A stretch of DNA of 64,000 bases from Alteromonas sp. BMJM2 (lineage in GTDB: Bacteria; Pseudomonadota; Gammaproteobacteria; Enterobacterales; Alteromonadaceae): positions 178,281 to 242,280 of the forward strand of contig NZ_JAPVOT010000005.1 in the NCBI RefSeq assembly GCF_027257845.1, written 5' to 3'. Under the pieces are notes generated by a model. The model was given only the letters and a program-made list of their open reading frames with translations. It did not search any database and was not told where the DNA came from. Every line of letters starts with the position of its first letter. Position 1 is the first letter of the stretch. The translations under genes were made by a program, and so were the position numbers. This document shows positions 1 through 8,613 of this stretch, in pieces.

Positions 1-2775
1 GGTAACATAGTACACATAGTCTATATCTTCAGGATCGCGCAGGTCGGCAATAAACCCAATATTCTCTGAGTAAGGCACCGTATTGGCAAAACTCTGCGCA
101 AACGACCGATACCCTGGAAACTCAATAATGCGCATCTGCTTGTGCTGATAAGGGCCAAAGGCGTTGGTGAAGTAATCAAGAGAATCTTTCACGCTTTGCA
201 CCATTACATCCACATTCCAATGGTGATCAGGGTGATAGTACACCTCTATATTCACACCGTTATACTCTTCTCTACTAACGTCGTGGCGCGCAGAAAGGTA
301 GGAGAAGAAATTGACTATTGGCGCATCCATTTTGTAATGAAAATAGTTACGTCCGTTCTCCTGCCACTCTTTTTGCAGGTAACCCGGCGCAATAGCAATT
401 TGGTCGCCGCTGGTCGACACCGTAGTTTCAAAGTCGATAAAGGTGACTCCCTTACCAAACCCACTCTCAGCATAACGTGAGGTATCTTCCAGTTTATAGG
501 CACGAGGGCGCTCTGGCAGATCCCGCTTACGTCGCTCGTGTCGGTCTGAAATTACATAACGCCCGTTAAACCCAAAAGATGGAAACAGCGAGAAATTATC
601 GATAAATGTGCCATTTTCGGCTACCTGCAAATCGAAGCCGCCATCTTTGAACCCCTTATGCTCACGCAGTGCTGATAGCGTTCCTTTCCTGGTTTCACCT
701 GGCATTAGTGGTTTGTCAAAGGTTAGCCACGCCGCAGACAGGTGGTCGAAGCGTTCGGTAATTTGCGCGCCAGGTATCACTACATCCCATGTAGTCGTAA
801 ATCGTGGAATCGACAGCAAGGTGCGGGAAATTGGCTCATCAAACGGATTGCTGATGGTCATATCTGCCAACACTTCTACACGGCGGGCCTCTGGATAAAT
901 ATCAACGTTCGCATTAACTTGGGTTACTATCGGAATGAGGTCGTCTTCATACTGGCTAAACTGACTCTCGTATTCAGCTTGACGCTCGAAGGTTTCATCT
1001 TGGGTAAGGTAAGTGTTAACTACCTTGGTATTGTAGTGAATATAGCCACCCGTAAGTACGAATACGAGAAGGCTTGCTGCTAACACGACCTTTCCAGACG
1101 CCCCTAACTGATAACCTAGCAGCTTAAAACGGTGTTTAAGTGATACTTCTGGACCACGCTGCCACAATGCATAACCAATGGTGAATAGAGCTAGCGACAG
1201 TGCGCCCCAGTAAACCATATACCAAGCGAACGGAGCTAAGAACCATCCCCAGCCGTTAAGGTCGGAATACAACACTCTTGGCGCTTCGCTAAAGCTGTAC
1301 ATGTTGTGCTCTAAACCTAGCTCAGCAAATACTAAGCTAACAATGAAGTACGCCACAAACAGCAGCATACCCACAAATTTATTCGGGCTTAGTACCTGAA
1401 TAAAGAATGCCAGAACCGCCAATAGCGCCCAGGGAACCCATGATACAAAATAGATCCCAATTAAATACGTACTAAAATCAAAGTCGAAATACCCCTGGGT
1501 AGCCTGATAGATAACGGTAAAAACAATGCCAATAGCAAATAACACTGCAGTTACTGCCCACATCGCAAGTAACTTAGAAACCCAAAAAATCAGGTTGAAA
1601 GCGGGTGTTGAATCGACGATATCGCCCATACCAGAGCCGCGCTCACGCCATACAATTTCGCCACTGTAATAGGTGATAACTATTAGCATCATCAACCCAA
1701 AACTTTCGCGAACAAATTCAACCATTTTATAGGTAAGCGGCCAGTCTGGCGTACCGTACATACCGCCTATAGGCACAAAGTACAGGGCAGACAGGTTGAA
1801 CAGCGTAAAAATCATGAGCACAAGAAGGGCTGGGCTAAACATAACTTGGCGCATTTCAAAGCCAATGCGGGTAAGTAACTTACCAAACTGCCCACCCGCC
1901 TTTGCTTTAATAGTAAGGTTAAGGGTTTTCGGTGGAGCCACAGTGGAGGCTTTACTTGGTTTTTCTTTACGGCTTTTTTGCTGCCAGCGCATTTGATAAA
2001 TACTGCCAACAGTGGCGAGAATAAATGCGCCAATGCCAAGCCATATCAAACGGTTTTGCAGTAACACACCTTCTAACGACACAACGGTGGTGTTTTTATC
2101 AAACACTGTCCAATAACGGGTTATCTCGGCGTAGGTACGAAGACCAAAGGGGTCTATCAATGCGCCAATGGTGCGGTATTCCGGCTCAGAAGTGACTACG
2201 CCGCTAATTAGGTAGAAAATGAATATACCCATTGCGACCAAGTATGCGGCCATAATTGAGCGAAGGCGCTGGGCAACGGCATAAAAAATCATACCAAGCG
2301 CTAGCATGCTGGGTACTGAGAAGTAGAAAAAGGTAGTTAGATAGAAACTAAGATTAGTGGGCCCTATTCGCTCTTGATCTATCCAAGGCATTAACGAGCC
2401 TAGTAAAATAGCAATAGGCACCATAGCAAACACGCAAATACTGACCAAATAGGCACCTAAAAACCGGCCCAAATGGTACGACAGCGGCGTAATAGGCCGA
2501 GTGTATATTAGCTCGCCCATATTGCTGGAGTGGTTTCGAGTGGCAGTACCAGAAACAAAGTTAACCAACAAAAACAGCGCAAAAATACCCATAATGAGCG
2601 CGGTTTGAGTAATAGCAAACGAGCCGTTATACAGCACGTTTCCACCGCCACCAATACGAACATTATCGGTAGTAGTTGCCAAAAAAGGTAATAAGAAAAA
2701 CGCCAGCATGGTGACGTAAAAGGAAGGTTGGCGAAGGTAATATCGCCATTCAAACGTAAGGCTATTTAAAAACAT
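1..2775 (-). CDS. ABC-2 type permease fused to M1 aminopeptidase-like domain (3' end beyond window)
   Basis: This open frame starts at an ATG (2775) preceded by a good AAGGGGA ribosome binding site and stays open to base 1, so about 925 residues are visible and the C-terminus is missing. The N-terminal two thirds is a polytopic ABC-2 permease with many hydrophobic stretches; the last clear one is near residues 566-582. The rest is soluble and resembles M1 (gluzincin) aminopeptidases, ending at the edge with the segment ADLRDPEDIDYVYYVT. In the family that segment lies just before the HEXXH zinc site, which must therefore be outside the window. It begins 11 bases after the ATPase gene, so the two form one exporter operon. 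Substrate unknown; whether the peptidase is active cannot be seen. Confidence 0.85.
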   Translation of the reverse strand, partial: MFLNSLTFEWRYYLRQPSFYVTMLAFFLLPFLATTTDNVRIGGGGNVLYNGSFAITQTALIMGIFALFLLVNFVSGTATRNHSSNMGELIYTRPITPLSYHLGRFLGAYLVSICVFAMVPIAILLGSLMPWIDQERIGPTNLSFYLTTFFYFSVPSMLALGMIFYAVAQRLRSIMAAYLVAMGIFIFYLISGVVTSEPEYRTIGALIDPFGLRTYAEITRYWTVFDKNTTVVSLEGVLLQNRLIWLGIGAFILATVGSIYQMRWQQKSRKEKPSKASTVAPPKTLNLTIKAKAGGQFGKLLTRIGFEMRQVMFSPALLVLMIFTLFNLSALYFVPIGGMYGTPDWPLTYKMVEFVRESFGLMMLIVITYYSGEIVWRERGSGMGDIVDSTPAFNLIFWVSKLLAMWAVTAVLFAIGIVFTVIYQATQGYFDFDFSTYLIGIYFVSWVPWALLAVLAFFIQVLSPNKFVGMLLFVAYFIVSLVFAELGLEHNMYSFSEAPRVLYSDLNGWGWFLAPFAWYMVYWGALSLALFTIGYALWQRGPEVSLKHRFKLLGYQLGASGKVVLAASLLVFVLTGGYIHYNTKVVNTYLTQDETFERQAEYESQFSQYEDDLIPIVTQVNANVDIYPEARRVEVLADMTISNPFDEPISRTLLSIPRFTTTWDVVIPGAQITERFDHLSAAWLTFDKPLMPGETRKGTLSALREHKGFKDGGFDLQVAENGTFIDNFSLFPSFGFNGRYVISDRHERRKRDLPERPRAYKLEDTSRYAESGFGKGVTFIDFETTVSTSGDQIAIAPGYLQKEWQENGRNYFHYKMDAPIVNFFSYLSARHDVSREEYNGVNIEVYYHPDHHWNVDVMVQSVKDSLDYFTNAFGPYQHKQMRIIEFPGYRSFAQSFANTVPYSENIGFIADLRDPEDIDYVYYVT

Positions 2776-2786
2776 GGCTATTCCCC

Positions 2787-3668
2787 TTACGCAGCAGTTG
2801 CAGCGCGGCTATTGTGCAAGGTGGAAAAATACACGTCTTCTAAATTAGCTGGCGCTTGTTCGAATCCTTCTGGCGGCGTGTCGGCCATTACATGAATAAC
2901 GTGCTTACCGGCAATTAAACGGGCAGAAATGATATTCAGGCTCTGCTCAAGTTCGCGGTACTCATCTTGACTCACCTGCTTGCGCCAAATGCGTCCCGCC
3001 AGTTCTGTAGTGAGACTAATAGGGTTACCTTCTAATAAAATTTCTCCCTGCCCTAGCACGGCCATTTTCGGGCAAAGTTCTGATACATCATCAACAATGT
3101 GTGTAGAGAGTATAATAACCTTCTCTTCACCTAAGCTTACTAACAAGTTGTGAAAGCGATTGCGCTCTTCAGGGTCGAGGCCAGCGGTAGGCTCATCCAC
3201 AATAATAAGATCGGGGTCGCCCAATAATGCCTGCGCAATACCAAAGCGCTGACGCATACCACCAGAATAACCACTTACTGCTTTGTCTCTGTGCTGCCAC
3301 AAATTGGTGTGGACCAACAAGCTTTCCACCGCGTCTTTACGCTCAGACTTGCTGCTAATTCCCTTTAACACGGCTAGATGGTCTAGCAGCTTTTCTGCAC
3401 TAATGCGCGGGTACACCCCAAAGTCTTGCGGTAAGTAACCAAGGCATTGTCGTAACCCATTAGGATCGGCCAGCACATCAATACCATTAAATTGAATAGA
3501 ACCTGTATCAGGTGTTTGAAGGGTAGCAATTGTGCGCATTAAAGAGGATTTGCCGGCTCCGTTAGGGCCAAGTAACCCAAACATTCCCTTGGGAATTGAT
3601 AGGTTGATGCCGTTAAGGGCTTTAACTCCATTGGGGTACGTTTTGGTGAGACCGCTAATGTTGAGCAT
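2787..3668 (-). CDS. ABC transporter ATP-binding protein
   Basis: Cytoplasmic ATPase subunit of an ABC-2 type exporter, 293 residues from the chosen start. Visible motifs are Walker A GPNGAGKS (about residues 34-41), the ABC signature SGGMRQR (about 135-141), Walker B LIIVDEP directly after it, the D-loop GLDP and a switch histidine in ILSTHIVDD. The longest frame starts six bases upstream at 3674, but AAAGGA abuts that ATG. The second ATG (3668) has the same AAAGGA at a workable six-base distance and is preferred. The permease-peptidase fusion gene follows after 11 bases, so this ATPase very probably powers it. The substrate is not evident. Confidence 0.9.
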   Translation of the reverse strand: MLNISGLTKTYPNGVKALNGINLSIPKGMFGLLGPNGAGKSSLMRTIATLQTPDTGSIQFNGIDVLADPNGLRQCLGYLPQDFGVYPRISAEKLLDHLAVLKGISSKSERKDAVESLLVHTNLWQHRDKAVSGYSGGMRQRFGIAQALLGDPDLIIVDEPTAGLDPEERNRFHNLLVSLGEEKVIILSTHIVDDVSELCPKMAVLGQGEILLEGNPISLTTELAGRIWRKQVSQDEYRELEQSLNIISARLIAGKHVIHVMADTPPEGFEQAPANLEDVYFSTLHNSRAATAA

Positions 3669-4041
3669 GATCATTCCTTTGTAGTAATTGTTTGTGAAGC
3701 GTTCTTTTTATTTATTGTTCAAATTCTAAACTACCCCTAAATGATGCGTGTGTTAATGCGAAACTTGTAACAAAGTGAGAAAAGAATTAATGCGGCACAA
3801 CATTATTGGTAATAAATGCAAATTAAAATTAAGAAATATTTACAGATTTATAGGGAAAAATACTCATCATCGACCTGTGCTAGTTTTGCAATAGCATAAA
3901 AATATGGACTTTCTTTTTCCTACACCATCGCTCTACAGGCCACGCTGCGGCTACATTTCATACAATAATTTAAGCAACTTTTTAAAGTAGGCCTATGCTT
4001 TGCACCTTCAATTGTGAACTCACAAAATGAAGGGATACATT
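3669..4041. other. AT-rich intergenic region
   Basis: This stretch separates the leftward ABC operon from the rightward DUF1328 gene, so it should contain both promoters. It is AT-rich with stops in every frame. No operator palindrome, RNA gene or terminator stands out. Confidence 0.5.
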
Positions 4042-4206
4042 ATGTTACGTTGGGCATTAATATTTTTAGTTGTTGCAATAGTTGCTGCCGTTTTAGGATT
4101 TGGTGGAATTGCCGGTTCTGCGGCAGGTATAGCCAAGATTATCTTTGGCGTGTTTCTTATCTTATTAGTTGTATCACTAGTGATGAACATGGTGAGAGGT
4201 AAGTAG
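4042..4206 (+). CDS. DUF1328 (YtjA-like) small membrane protein
   Basis: A 54-residue protein below the usual ORF length cut-off. It begins [20 protein letters not shown] and has two hydrophobic helices (about residues 4-22 and 33-50) joined by a Gly/Ala-rich turn ([12 protein letters not shown]), ending NMVRGK. This is the compact pattern of the DUF1328/YtjA inner-membrane family. A GAAGGGA ribosome binding site lies about nine bases before the ATG. A strong hairpin follows the stop. The function of the family is not established. The next gene also encodes a small membrane-associated protein, so both may belong to an envelope or stress group, which is inference. Confidence 0.85.
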   Translation: MLRWALIFLVVAIVAAVLGFGGIAGSAAGIAKIIFGVFLILLVVSLVMNMVRGK

Positions 4207-4211
4207 ACAAC

Positions 4212-4253
4212 CGCAAGCCGAGCGATGGGTTTAATTACCCATCGCAGCTTGCG
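4212..4253 (+). terminator. Hairpin after DUF1328 gene
   Basis: A nested inverted repeat: CGCAAGC pairs with GCTTGCG, and inside it GCGATGGGT pairs with ACCCATCGC around a TTAATT loop. It lacks a U-run, so it may be a weak terminator or an mRNA-stabilising structure. Confidence 0.5.
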
Positions 4254-4341
4254 ATAGCTGTTTCTCACAGACTTTCTACATCTCATTTCTCACCAGTAAA
4301 TTTCACTACTTACTTCTCACTACCAATTTAAGGGGAATACT

Positions 4342-4584
4342 ATGAGTGACAAATTAATTACTACCGTAGGCATTGGCCTTGCCGCTGCATCAGCAGGCAT
4401 GCTGGCCAGAAAAACACTTCAAAAATCGTGGGAAAAGGTGACTAACGAACCTGCTCCTAAAGATAAAGGAAGTGAAAATACCGATCTTCAAGAAGCCGTA
4501 ACTTGGGCCGTGGTATCAGGCATTGGTGCAGGCGCCGCAAGAATGGCGGTTCAATATGCGTTGGATAAACGCAACTCCAAGTAG
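4342..4584 (+). CDS. DUF4235 family small membrane protein
   Basis: An 80-residue protein with an AAGGGGA ribosome binding site well spaced before its ATG. It has a Gly/Ala-rich N-terminal segment (TTVGIGLAAASAGMLARK), a charged middle and a second Gly/Ala-rich segment (TWAVVSGIGAGAARMAVQYAL), the two-segment layout of DUF4235 proteins. The function of the family is unknown. It follows the DUF1328 gene on the same strand after 135 bases and the hairpin, so it may be transcribed separately. Confidence 0.75.
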   Translation: MSDKLITTVGIGLAAASAGMLARKTLQKSWEKVTNEPAPKDKGSENTDLQEAVTWAVVSGIGAGAARMAVQYALDKRNSK

Positions 4585-4603
4585 TTCTGCTTTTTGTTCA
4601 TCC

Positions 4604-5308
4604 TTAAAACCACGATCCAAAAAACGTAAGAGAAAGATTGTGGTTGATTTGAGCCTCTGCTGAAGAAGCTCCGGGCGAATGAATGTAGTTATTCATATAT
4701 CCCATTTCAACGCGCCATGTGTCGTTAAGTTGATAAGCTGGGCCCGCATAGAATCGATTTTGATCAAACCCACTTGCTTGCCCCCACTGAGTATCATTTA
4801 GCGTAACGAATAGCTCATCCCACACAACAAAAGACCACTTGTCGCCTAGTGACTTTTCCCAACGAACAAATTGTCTAATTCTATGGCCCACGTCGTCACC
4901 TTGATCGTTGCGATAGCGCTGTTCAAGACGGGTTCGTGCAGACACGTTGCCACCTAAAAATGGTCGAAGCGAGTAGGTTGCTTGCTGCCAAAGACGGTCT
5001 TCTTCTACAGTACCGGCCTCTGAATCTATCGCGATTCTAGCGACACCTAACCACAGTGTGAGGTCGTCAGACATACGATAGCCAATACCAGGGCGAAATA
5101 TCGACACACCCAGTTGAGAGGCATCGTCTTTAAATCGCAGGTGCCCATCAAACCAGAATTGCAGGGCGCCCGCTTTATCGGCGTTACCGGCAAGGGCAAC
5201 AGCATTCCAAGATTGAAAATCGTTTGTTGTTGCGTGCGACTCAGCGGTGCACATCAGCAGTAGTGATAAGGCGGTAATAGTGGTTATTGTATTTTTTATC
5301 GTGCGCAT
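4604..5308 (-). CDS. DUF2490 domain outer-membrane/periplasmic protein
   Basis: A 234-residue exported protein from the chosen start. The signal peptide is MRTIKNTITTITALSLLLMC followed by TAESHA. The mature part has alternating aromatic beta-strands (for example WRVEMGYMNNYI) and ends in ...LSLTFFGSWF, the terminal-aromatic pattern of outer-membrane beta proteins and of DUF2490. The longer frame from 5374 adds 22 residues before the signal peptide and crosses a perfect hairpin. The internal ATG at 5308 has a CGAGGT ribosome binding site, so it is taken as the start. Function unknown. Confidence 0.8.
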   Translation of the reverse strand: MRTIKNTITTITALSLLLMCTAESHATTNDFQSWNAVALAGNADKAGALQFWFDGHLRFKDDASQLGVSIFRPGIGYRMSDDLTLWLGVARIAIDSEAGTVEEDRLWQQATYSLRPFLGGNVSARTRLEQRYRNDQGDDVGHRIRQFVRWEKSLGDKWSFVVWDELFVTLNDTQWGQASGFDQNRFYAGPAYQLNDTWRVEMGYMNNYIHSPGASSAEAQINHNLSLTFFGSWF

Positions 5309-5352
5309 AGAAACCTCGGTGTGATGAGCTTTATGGTGCTTAAATGAGAGGT

Positions 5353-5382
5353 AGCGCGATATGAAGTATTTCATATCGCGCT
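5353..5382 (-). terminator. Perfect 13-bp hairpin between two leftward genes
   Basis: AGCGCGATATGAA pairs exactly with TTCATATCGCGCT around a four-base loop. It lies just after the stop of the lipoprotein gene and before the DUF2490 start. There is no U-run, so it may attenuate transcription or protect the 3' end of the first transcript. Confidence 0.55.
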
Positions 5383-5393
5383 AATAGCGAGGT

Positions 5394-6038
5394 TTAATTT
5401 GATAATGGGTTATAGGGAAGTGACGACTGATGAGCGACAATACGCAAATCACCTTCGCTGTCTTTCACGTACGCAAATGTATATTCCACTTTGGTTTCGC
5501 CACCTGTGGTGTCAGTGAAATAATAGTTACCCATTGCAACTGCCATACGACAGCTATTGTTGATAATTCCCACGTTGTCGAACTTCACTTTGGTATACGG
5601 CTTTATGGCAAAACCCTTATCTTCTTCGTAGGCATCGTTACCACCTACGAAGTACGACAGTGCAGCATCAAAACTCGATCTAAACTGATCGTTGGCCGCT
5701 AGCGTGGGCTTAAATAAAACGCTGCTTAAATCATAGCCGTACATTTCCTGAATAAAGTCAGCGGCTTCGGTAGAATAATCGCCTTTGTTAGAAAAGACGC
5801 TGCCAATTCTTACAATGCCGTCACCCCACATTTTCTGTGCGTTCACTACCTCTCGTTCAGTAATGCACTGGTTTGAATACAAAAGCACATCATCTGCGCT
5901 ATTCGCATTTATCATAGCCGCGCTTTCGGTTGAAGCGTTACTCATTTGGGGTTTTGCCACAGCGGCGCAGCCAGACGCAATAATCACTGAAGCAGTTAAA
6001 AGAGTAGCTTTCATTATTGATTGAGGACGTATTTTCAT
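5394..6038 (-). CDS. Lipoprotein with SnoaL/NTF2-like character
   Basis: Start chosen at 6038 (MKIRPQS...), where GGGAG lies nine bases upstream; the longer frame from 6080 lacks a good site. The N-terminus is a lipoprotein signal with a lipobox-like ASGC (Cys about residue 24). The mature part of about 190 residues has the length and mixed alpha/beta pattern (conserved aromatic YYFTDTTGG, then VEYTFAYVKDSEGDLRIVAHQSS near the end) seen in the CaMKII-association/SnoaL NTF2-like fold. That fold assignment is tentative. The DUF2490 gene follows after 85 bases and a hairpin. Ligand and role unknown. Confidence 0.75.
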   Translation of the reverse strand: MKIRPQSIMKATLLTASVIIASGCAAVAKPQMSNASTESAAMINANSADDVLLYSNQCITEREVVNAQKMWGDGIVRIGSVFSNKGDYSTEAADFIQEMYGYDLSSVLFKPTLAANDQFRSSFDAALSYFVGGNDAYEEDKGFAIKPYTKVKFDNVGIINNSCRMAVAMGNYYFTDTTGGETKVEYTFAYVKDSEGDLRIVAHQSSLPYNPLSN

Positions 6039-6227
6039 AAGTAAACTCCCACCTAAATAACATTGAATAATACAAGGCAAGTCGCTTTGTATTTGATGCT
6101 GTTAAGCATATACATCTATGGTTAAGAGTACTTTTACTGAACATTAAAAACAGATTAACAGCAGGTGAGCATTAAACGGTTTGCTTTAAAGGAAGCGAAA
6201 ACGATAGAAGCCAAAAACGAGATACAT

Positions 6228-6560
6228 TTATAAAAGCTTATTCATGCTTTTTTCTAATAATCTCTGCATTTTTTTACCGGCAGCAGGAAGTAGATTTTCA
6301 TGTGCGTTAGCCACAGACACCTGTGCGCTAACAGTGAACTCTCGACCACCTTGATAATAAGGCAAACACACATGTGCAAGCACTACTACCTCTGTGGTAC
6401 CGCGAGTGTCACTTGGCCCCACCCTATTTTTTGAAACACGCGCCATTCACCCTCAGTTGCCTGATCTAAAATGACTTTGGCGCTTTTACTTGTACTTGTG
6501 ACTTTATCAGCTTGAATACTTTGGGCGATTGCATACTGCAATCTCCTCTTAACAAGCACC
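6228..6560 (-). pseudogene. Possible decayed coding region
   Basis: The leftward frame 6446-6228 encodes 72 residues (MARVSKNRVGPSDTRG..., ending EKSMNKLL). An overlapping leftward frame just upstream (about 6553-6430) reads coherently as ...QADKVTSTSKSAKVILDQ..., then breaks. Together they look like one gene split by a frameshift. I cannot name a family. It lies next to a broken LysE fragment in a region of gene remnants. Confidence 0.25.
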
Positions 6561-6613
6561 CGCCCCTGTTACCAATTAAAATGGCCTCGTGTTTTATACA
6601 AAAAGAAAAGTAA

Positions 6614-6847
6614 GGAAAACAAGGGTTAAAACAACAACACGTCTTTGCTGTTTGTTTAATTTGTGCATTACCGGATGCTATTTCAATCACGCTTGGTGTG
6701 GCAGGTTTTGGTGTGGTTGCACAAAAGTTTCCACTTATCGAGCAGGCGGCACGTTATATAGGGTCAGTATTTTTGTTTTTTTATGCTGTACTAAGCCTTA
6801 AATCCGCCTTTTACCACAGACCACGCTTTGCAAGCACAAGGAGTGTC
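6614..6847 (+). pseudogene. LysE/ArgO-type exporter, N-terminal-half fragment
   Basis: The frame encodes QGLKQQHVFAVCLICALPD and LGVAGFGVVAQKFPLIEQAA, then a membrane helix, clearly like the first half of LysE/ArgO amino-acid exporters. The first ~30 residues of the family are missing and an in-frame TAA lies just upstream (about 6610). Near 6815 an extra T shifts the frame, and after about 6847 similarity to the family ends. It is therefore a dead fragment. A separate C-terminal-half fragment lies at 8078-8416. Confidence 0.75.
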
Positions 6848-6922
6848 AGCGAGTTTATAGAGCTTAAGACAAAGAAATTCAGTGGCTGAAGGATTCAGTT
6901 AAAAGAGTACATATCGACCAAA

Positions 6923-7912
6923 CTACTCAGCATCTTTTCGCCTTAGCCAACTTCGCAGCAACGCCAATGTCACCAAAGGCCTGTCGTCGTAAATTCCATG
7001 AGCACCACCTGGTACAACGGCCAATTCGGCGCCGGGCGTCAACGCGAGATAATTTTGAACGGTATCAATGCGTGCGGAATCGTATTGACCAATCATAAAA
7101 AGTGTTCTGTTAGGGTCGATATCGGCCAATAAATGCGTGGCGTCGTAGTGTTTTAATACGCCGGTTGACGAGAATTCACTTGGCCCCCACATGGCATTGT
7201 AAATCACTGGATTAAAACCACTTCCCCCTATGTTTTCTTCGTAAGCGATAATCGCTTCATCGATTTTGCTTGGTGAATAATGTGCAGAATATAATTTGAT
7301 ATATGCAGCACTGCATACAGACGCTTCTGGCGGTTGGGATGATTCACACTGTTTAAGTGTGTCTTGTACTGTTTGAGGAGCAGCGTTTATCAACAACTTT
7401 GCATCCATGACCCAGTGGGGCGTAGAAATAAATGTACCGCCTAGCACAGTGGATACCGTGTGCTGTGGATATTTTGCAGTGTACTCCAAGGCAATAGCAG
7501 AACCCCAACTTTGCCCTACCAGATGCCATTTCTCTACTTTTAAATGCTTGCGAATAGCATCTAAGGAGTCAACAAAACGAGCAACACGCCAGTTTGCTGG
7601 GTCGTTTGGCCGCGCAGATTTTCCGCTATCGAGTTGGTCATACATGATCACCATGCGCTCATCGGCCAGGTCTGTAATACCCACAAAGCCGTTGTGTGTT
7701 CCACCAGGACCACCGTGAATAAAAACCACCGGAATGGCGTCTGTGTGTTGCACGCCATTAAGCCTGACATACACTTTCCCGCCATCAACCGGCACCATGA
7801 GCTCTTTATCTGGATAAATCTCTAAATATTTGGCGTTTGCACTCAATGCCAACACCGATAAGCATGCAATACTTAGTAAGCGAGACATAAAATAGCAGAA
7901 AGTTTTGTCCAT
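6923..7912 (-). CDS. Exported alpha/beta hydrolase, S33 proline iminopeptidase-like
   Basis: 329 residues. A signal peptide (about residues 9-27, RLLSIACLSVLALSANA) indicates export. The oxyanion-hole motif HGGPGG lies at about 66-71 and the nucleophile elbow GQSWGS places the catalytic serine at 135. Further motifs are GQYDSARID (acid) and GGAHG (histidine) near the C-terminus. These features match peptidase family S33 (proline iminopeptidase group). AGGGA precedes the ATG at 7912 at suitable spacing. The gene lies between two LysE fragments and is leftward, so it may have arrived during the rearrangement that broke them. True substrate unknown. Confidence 0.85.
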   Translation of the reverse strand: MDKTFCYFMSRLLSIACLSVLALSANAKYLEIYPDKELMVPVDGGKVYVRLNGVQHTDAIPVVFIHGGPGGTHNGFVGITDLADERMVIMYDQLDSGKSARPNDPANWRVARFVDSLDAIRKHLKVEKWHLVGQSWGSAIALEYTAKYPQHTVSTVLGGTFISTPHWVMDAKLLINAAPQTVQDTLKQCESSQPPEASVCSAAYIKLYSAHYSPSKIDEAIIAYEENIGGSGFNPVIYNAMWGPSEFSSTGVLKHYDATHLLADIDPNRTLFMIGQYDSARIDTVQNYLALTPGAELAVVPGGAHGIYDDRPLVTLALLRSWLRRKDAE

Positions 7913-7984
7913 TTTTGGATCCCTGTATACGACTCAAGCACAATATTCATTCTGGTAGTATGCTTCGATGAAATTTTAATAACA

Positions 7985-8073
7985 AACGAAACATACATAA
8001 AATCATTTCAAAGCTACACCAAATACACTTACCTAAAAGCGCTTATTTACTTTTTAGCATGCCTGTCATGTTT
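7985..8073. repeat. RAYT-associated satellite repeat, copy R1
   Basis: About 89 bases. The right end reads ATGCCTGTCATGTTT and the interior shares ATTTCAAAGCT, AATACACTTACCT and TTTTTAGCATGCC with the other copies. The left end (AACGAAACATACAT) is diverged from AACGAGACAGGCAT. Its right end abuts the LysE C-terminal fragment. Confidence 0.75.
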
Positions 8074-8077
8074 AGCT

Positions 8078-8416
8078 GCTAAGTCAGCGTTTACGACAGA
8101 TCACGCTTTGCAGGCACAGGGAAAAGAAGTTAGAAACCTTTTAGCAGCTACAATGATATGCCTTGCTTTTACTTGGCTTAATCCGCATGTGTACCTCGAC
8201 ACTTTTGTGTTATTAGGCTCAATATCTACGCAACATGAAGGGCAGCAAGTTGCGTTTGGTTTGAGCGTAATTTTAGGTTGTTTTGTGTTCTTCTTTTCAC
8301 TCAGATACGGCGCAAAATTATTGATTCTTGTTTTCAAAAATCCAAAAGCCTGGAAGGTACACGAATTTATAATAGGGATTGTTATGCTCGCGCTTGGGGT
8401 AAGTTTTCTAGTGTAG
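8078..8416 (+). pseudogene. LysE/ArgO-type exporter, C-terminal-half fragment
   Basis: The frame AAKSAFTTDHALQAQG continues into LAFTWLNPHVYLDTFVLLGS, a hallmark of ArgO/LysE exporters, and on to the C-terminal helix and a TAG at 8414-8416. Only the second half of the family length is present. The first possible ATG (8108) has no clear ribosome binding site, and coding similarity starts directly at the end of repeat R1. About 40 bases at its start resemble the end of the 6614-6847 fragment, with several mismatches and one indel. The two halves are therefore not the edges of one cleanly interrupted gene. Confidence 0.75.
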
Positions 8417-8613
8417 TTAACTGAAAAGTGTGGTGAGCAATATTTTGCAGCCCTAAACTATCAGCAAAACCTTACGCTAAATAGCTGTTTTGAAAAGATG
8501 CTTAATTATGTGTGACTCGTAAAAAAAACTGTTAGGCTTAGAACTTAGTAGCTAAGGAGGGCTGTCTATTCAATTGTATCTCTCCACTATATTATTCATC
8601 TTCGAGAGGTCAC

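Noticed and set aside
142..1083. Rightward frames of 96-113 residues
   Set aside because: They lie antisense to the open permease-peptidase frame, whose translation matches a known family; they have no ribosome binding sites.
6614..8416. A single lysE gene interrupted by an insertion with target-site duplication
   Set aside because: The overlapping bases differ at several positions and by an indel, and the 5' part is already broken by a stop.
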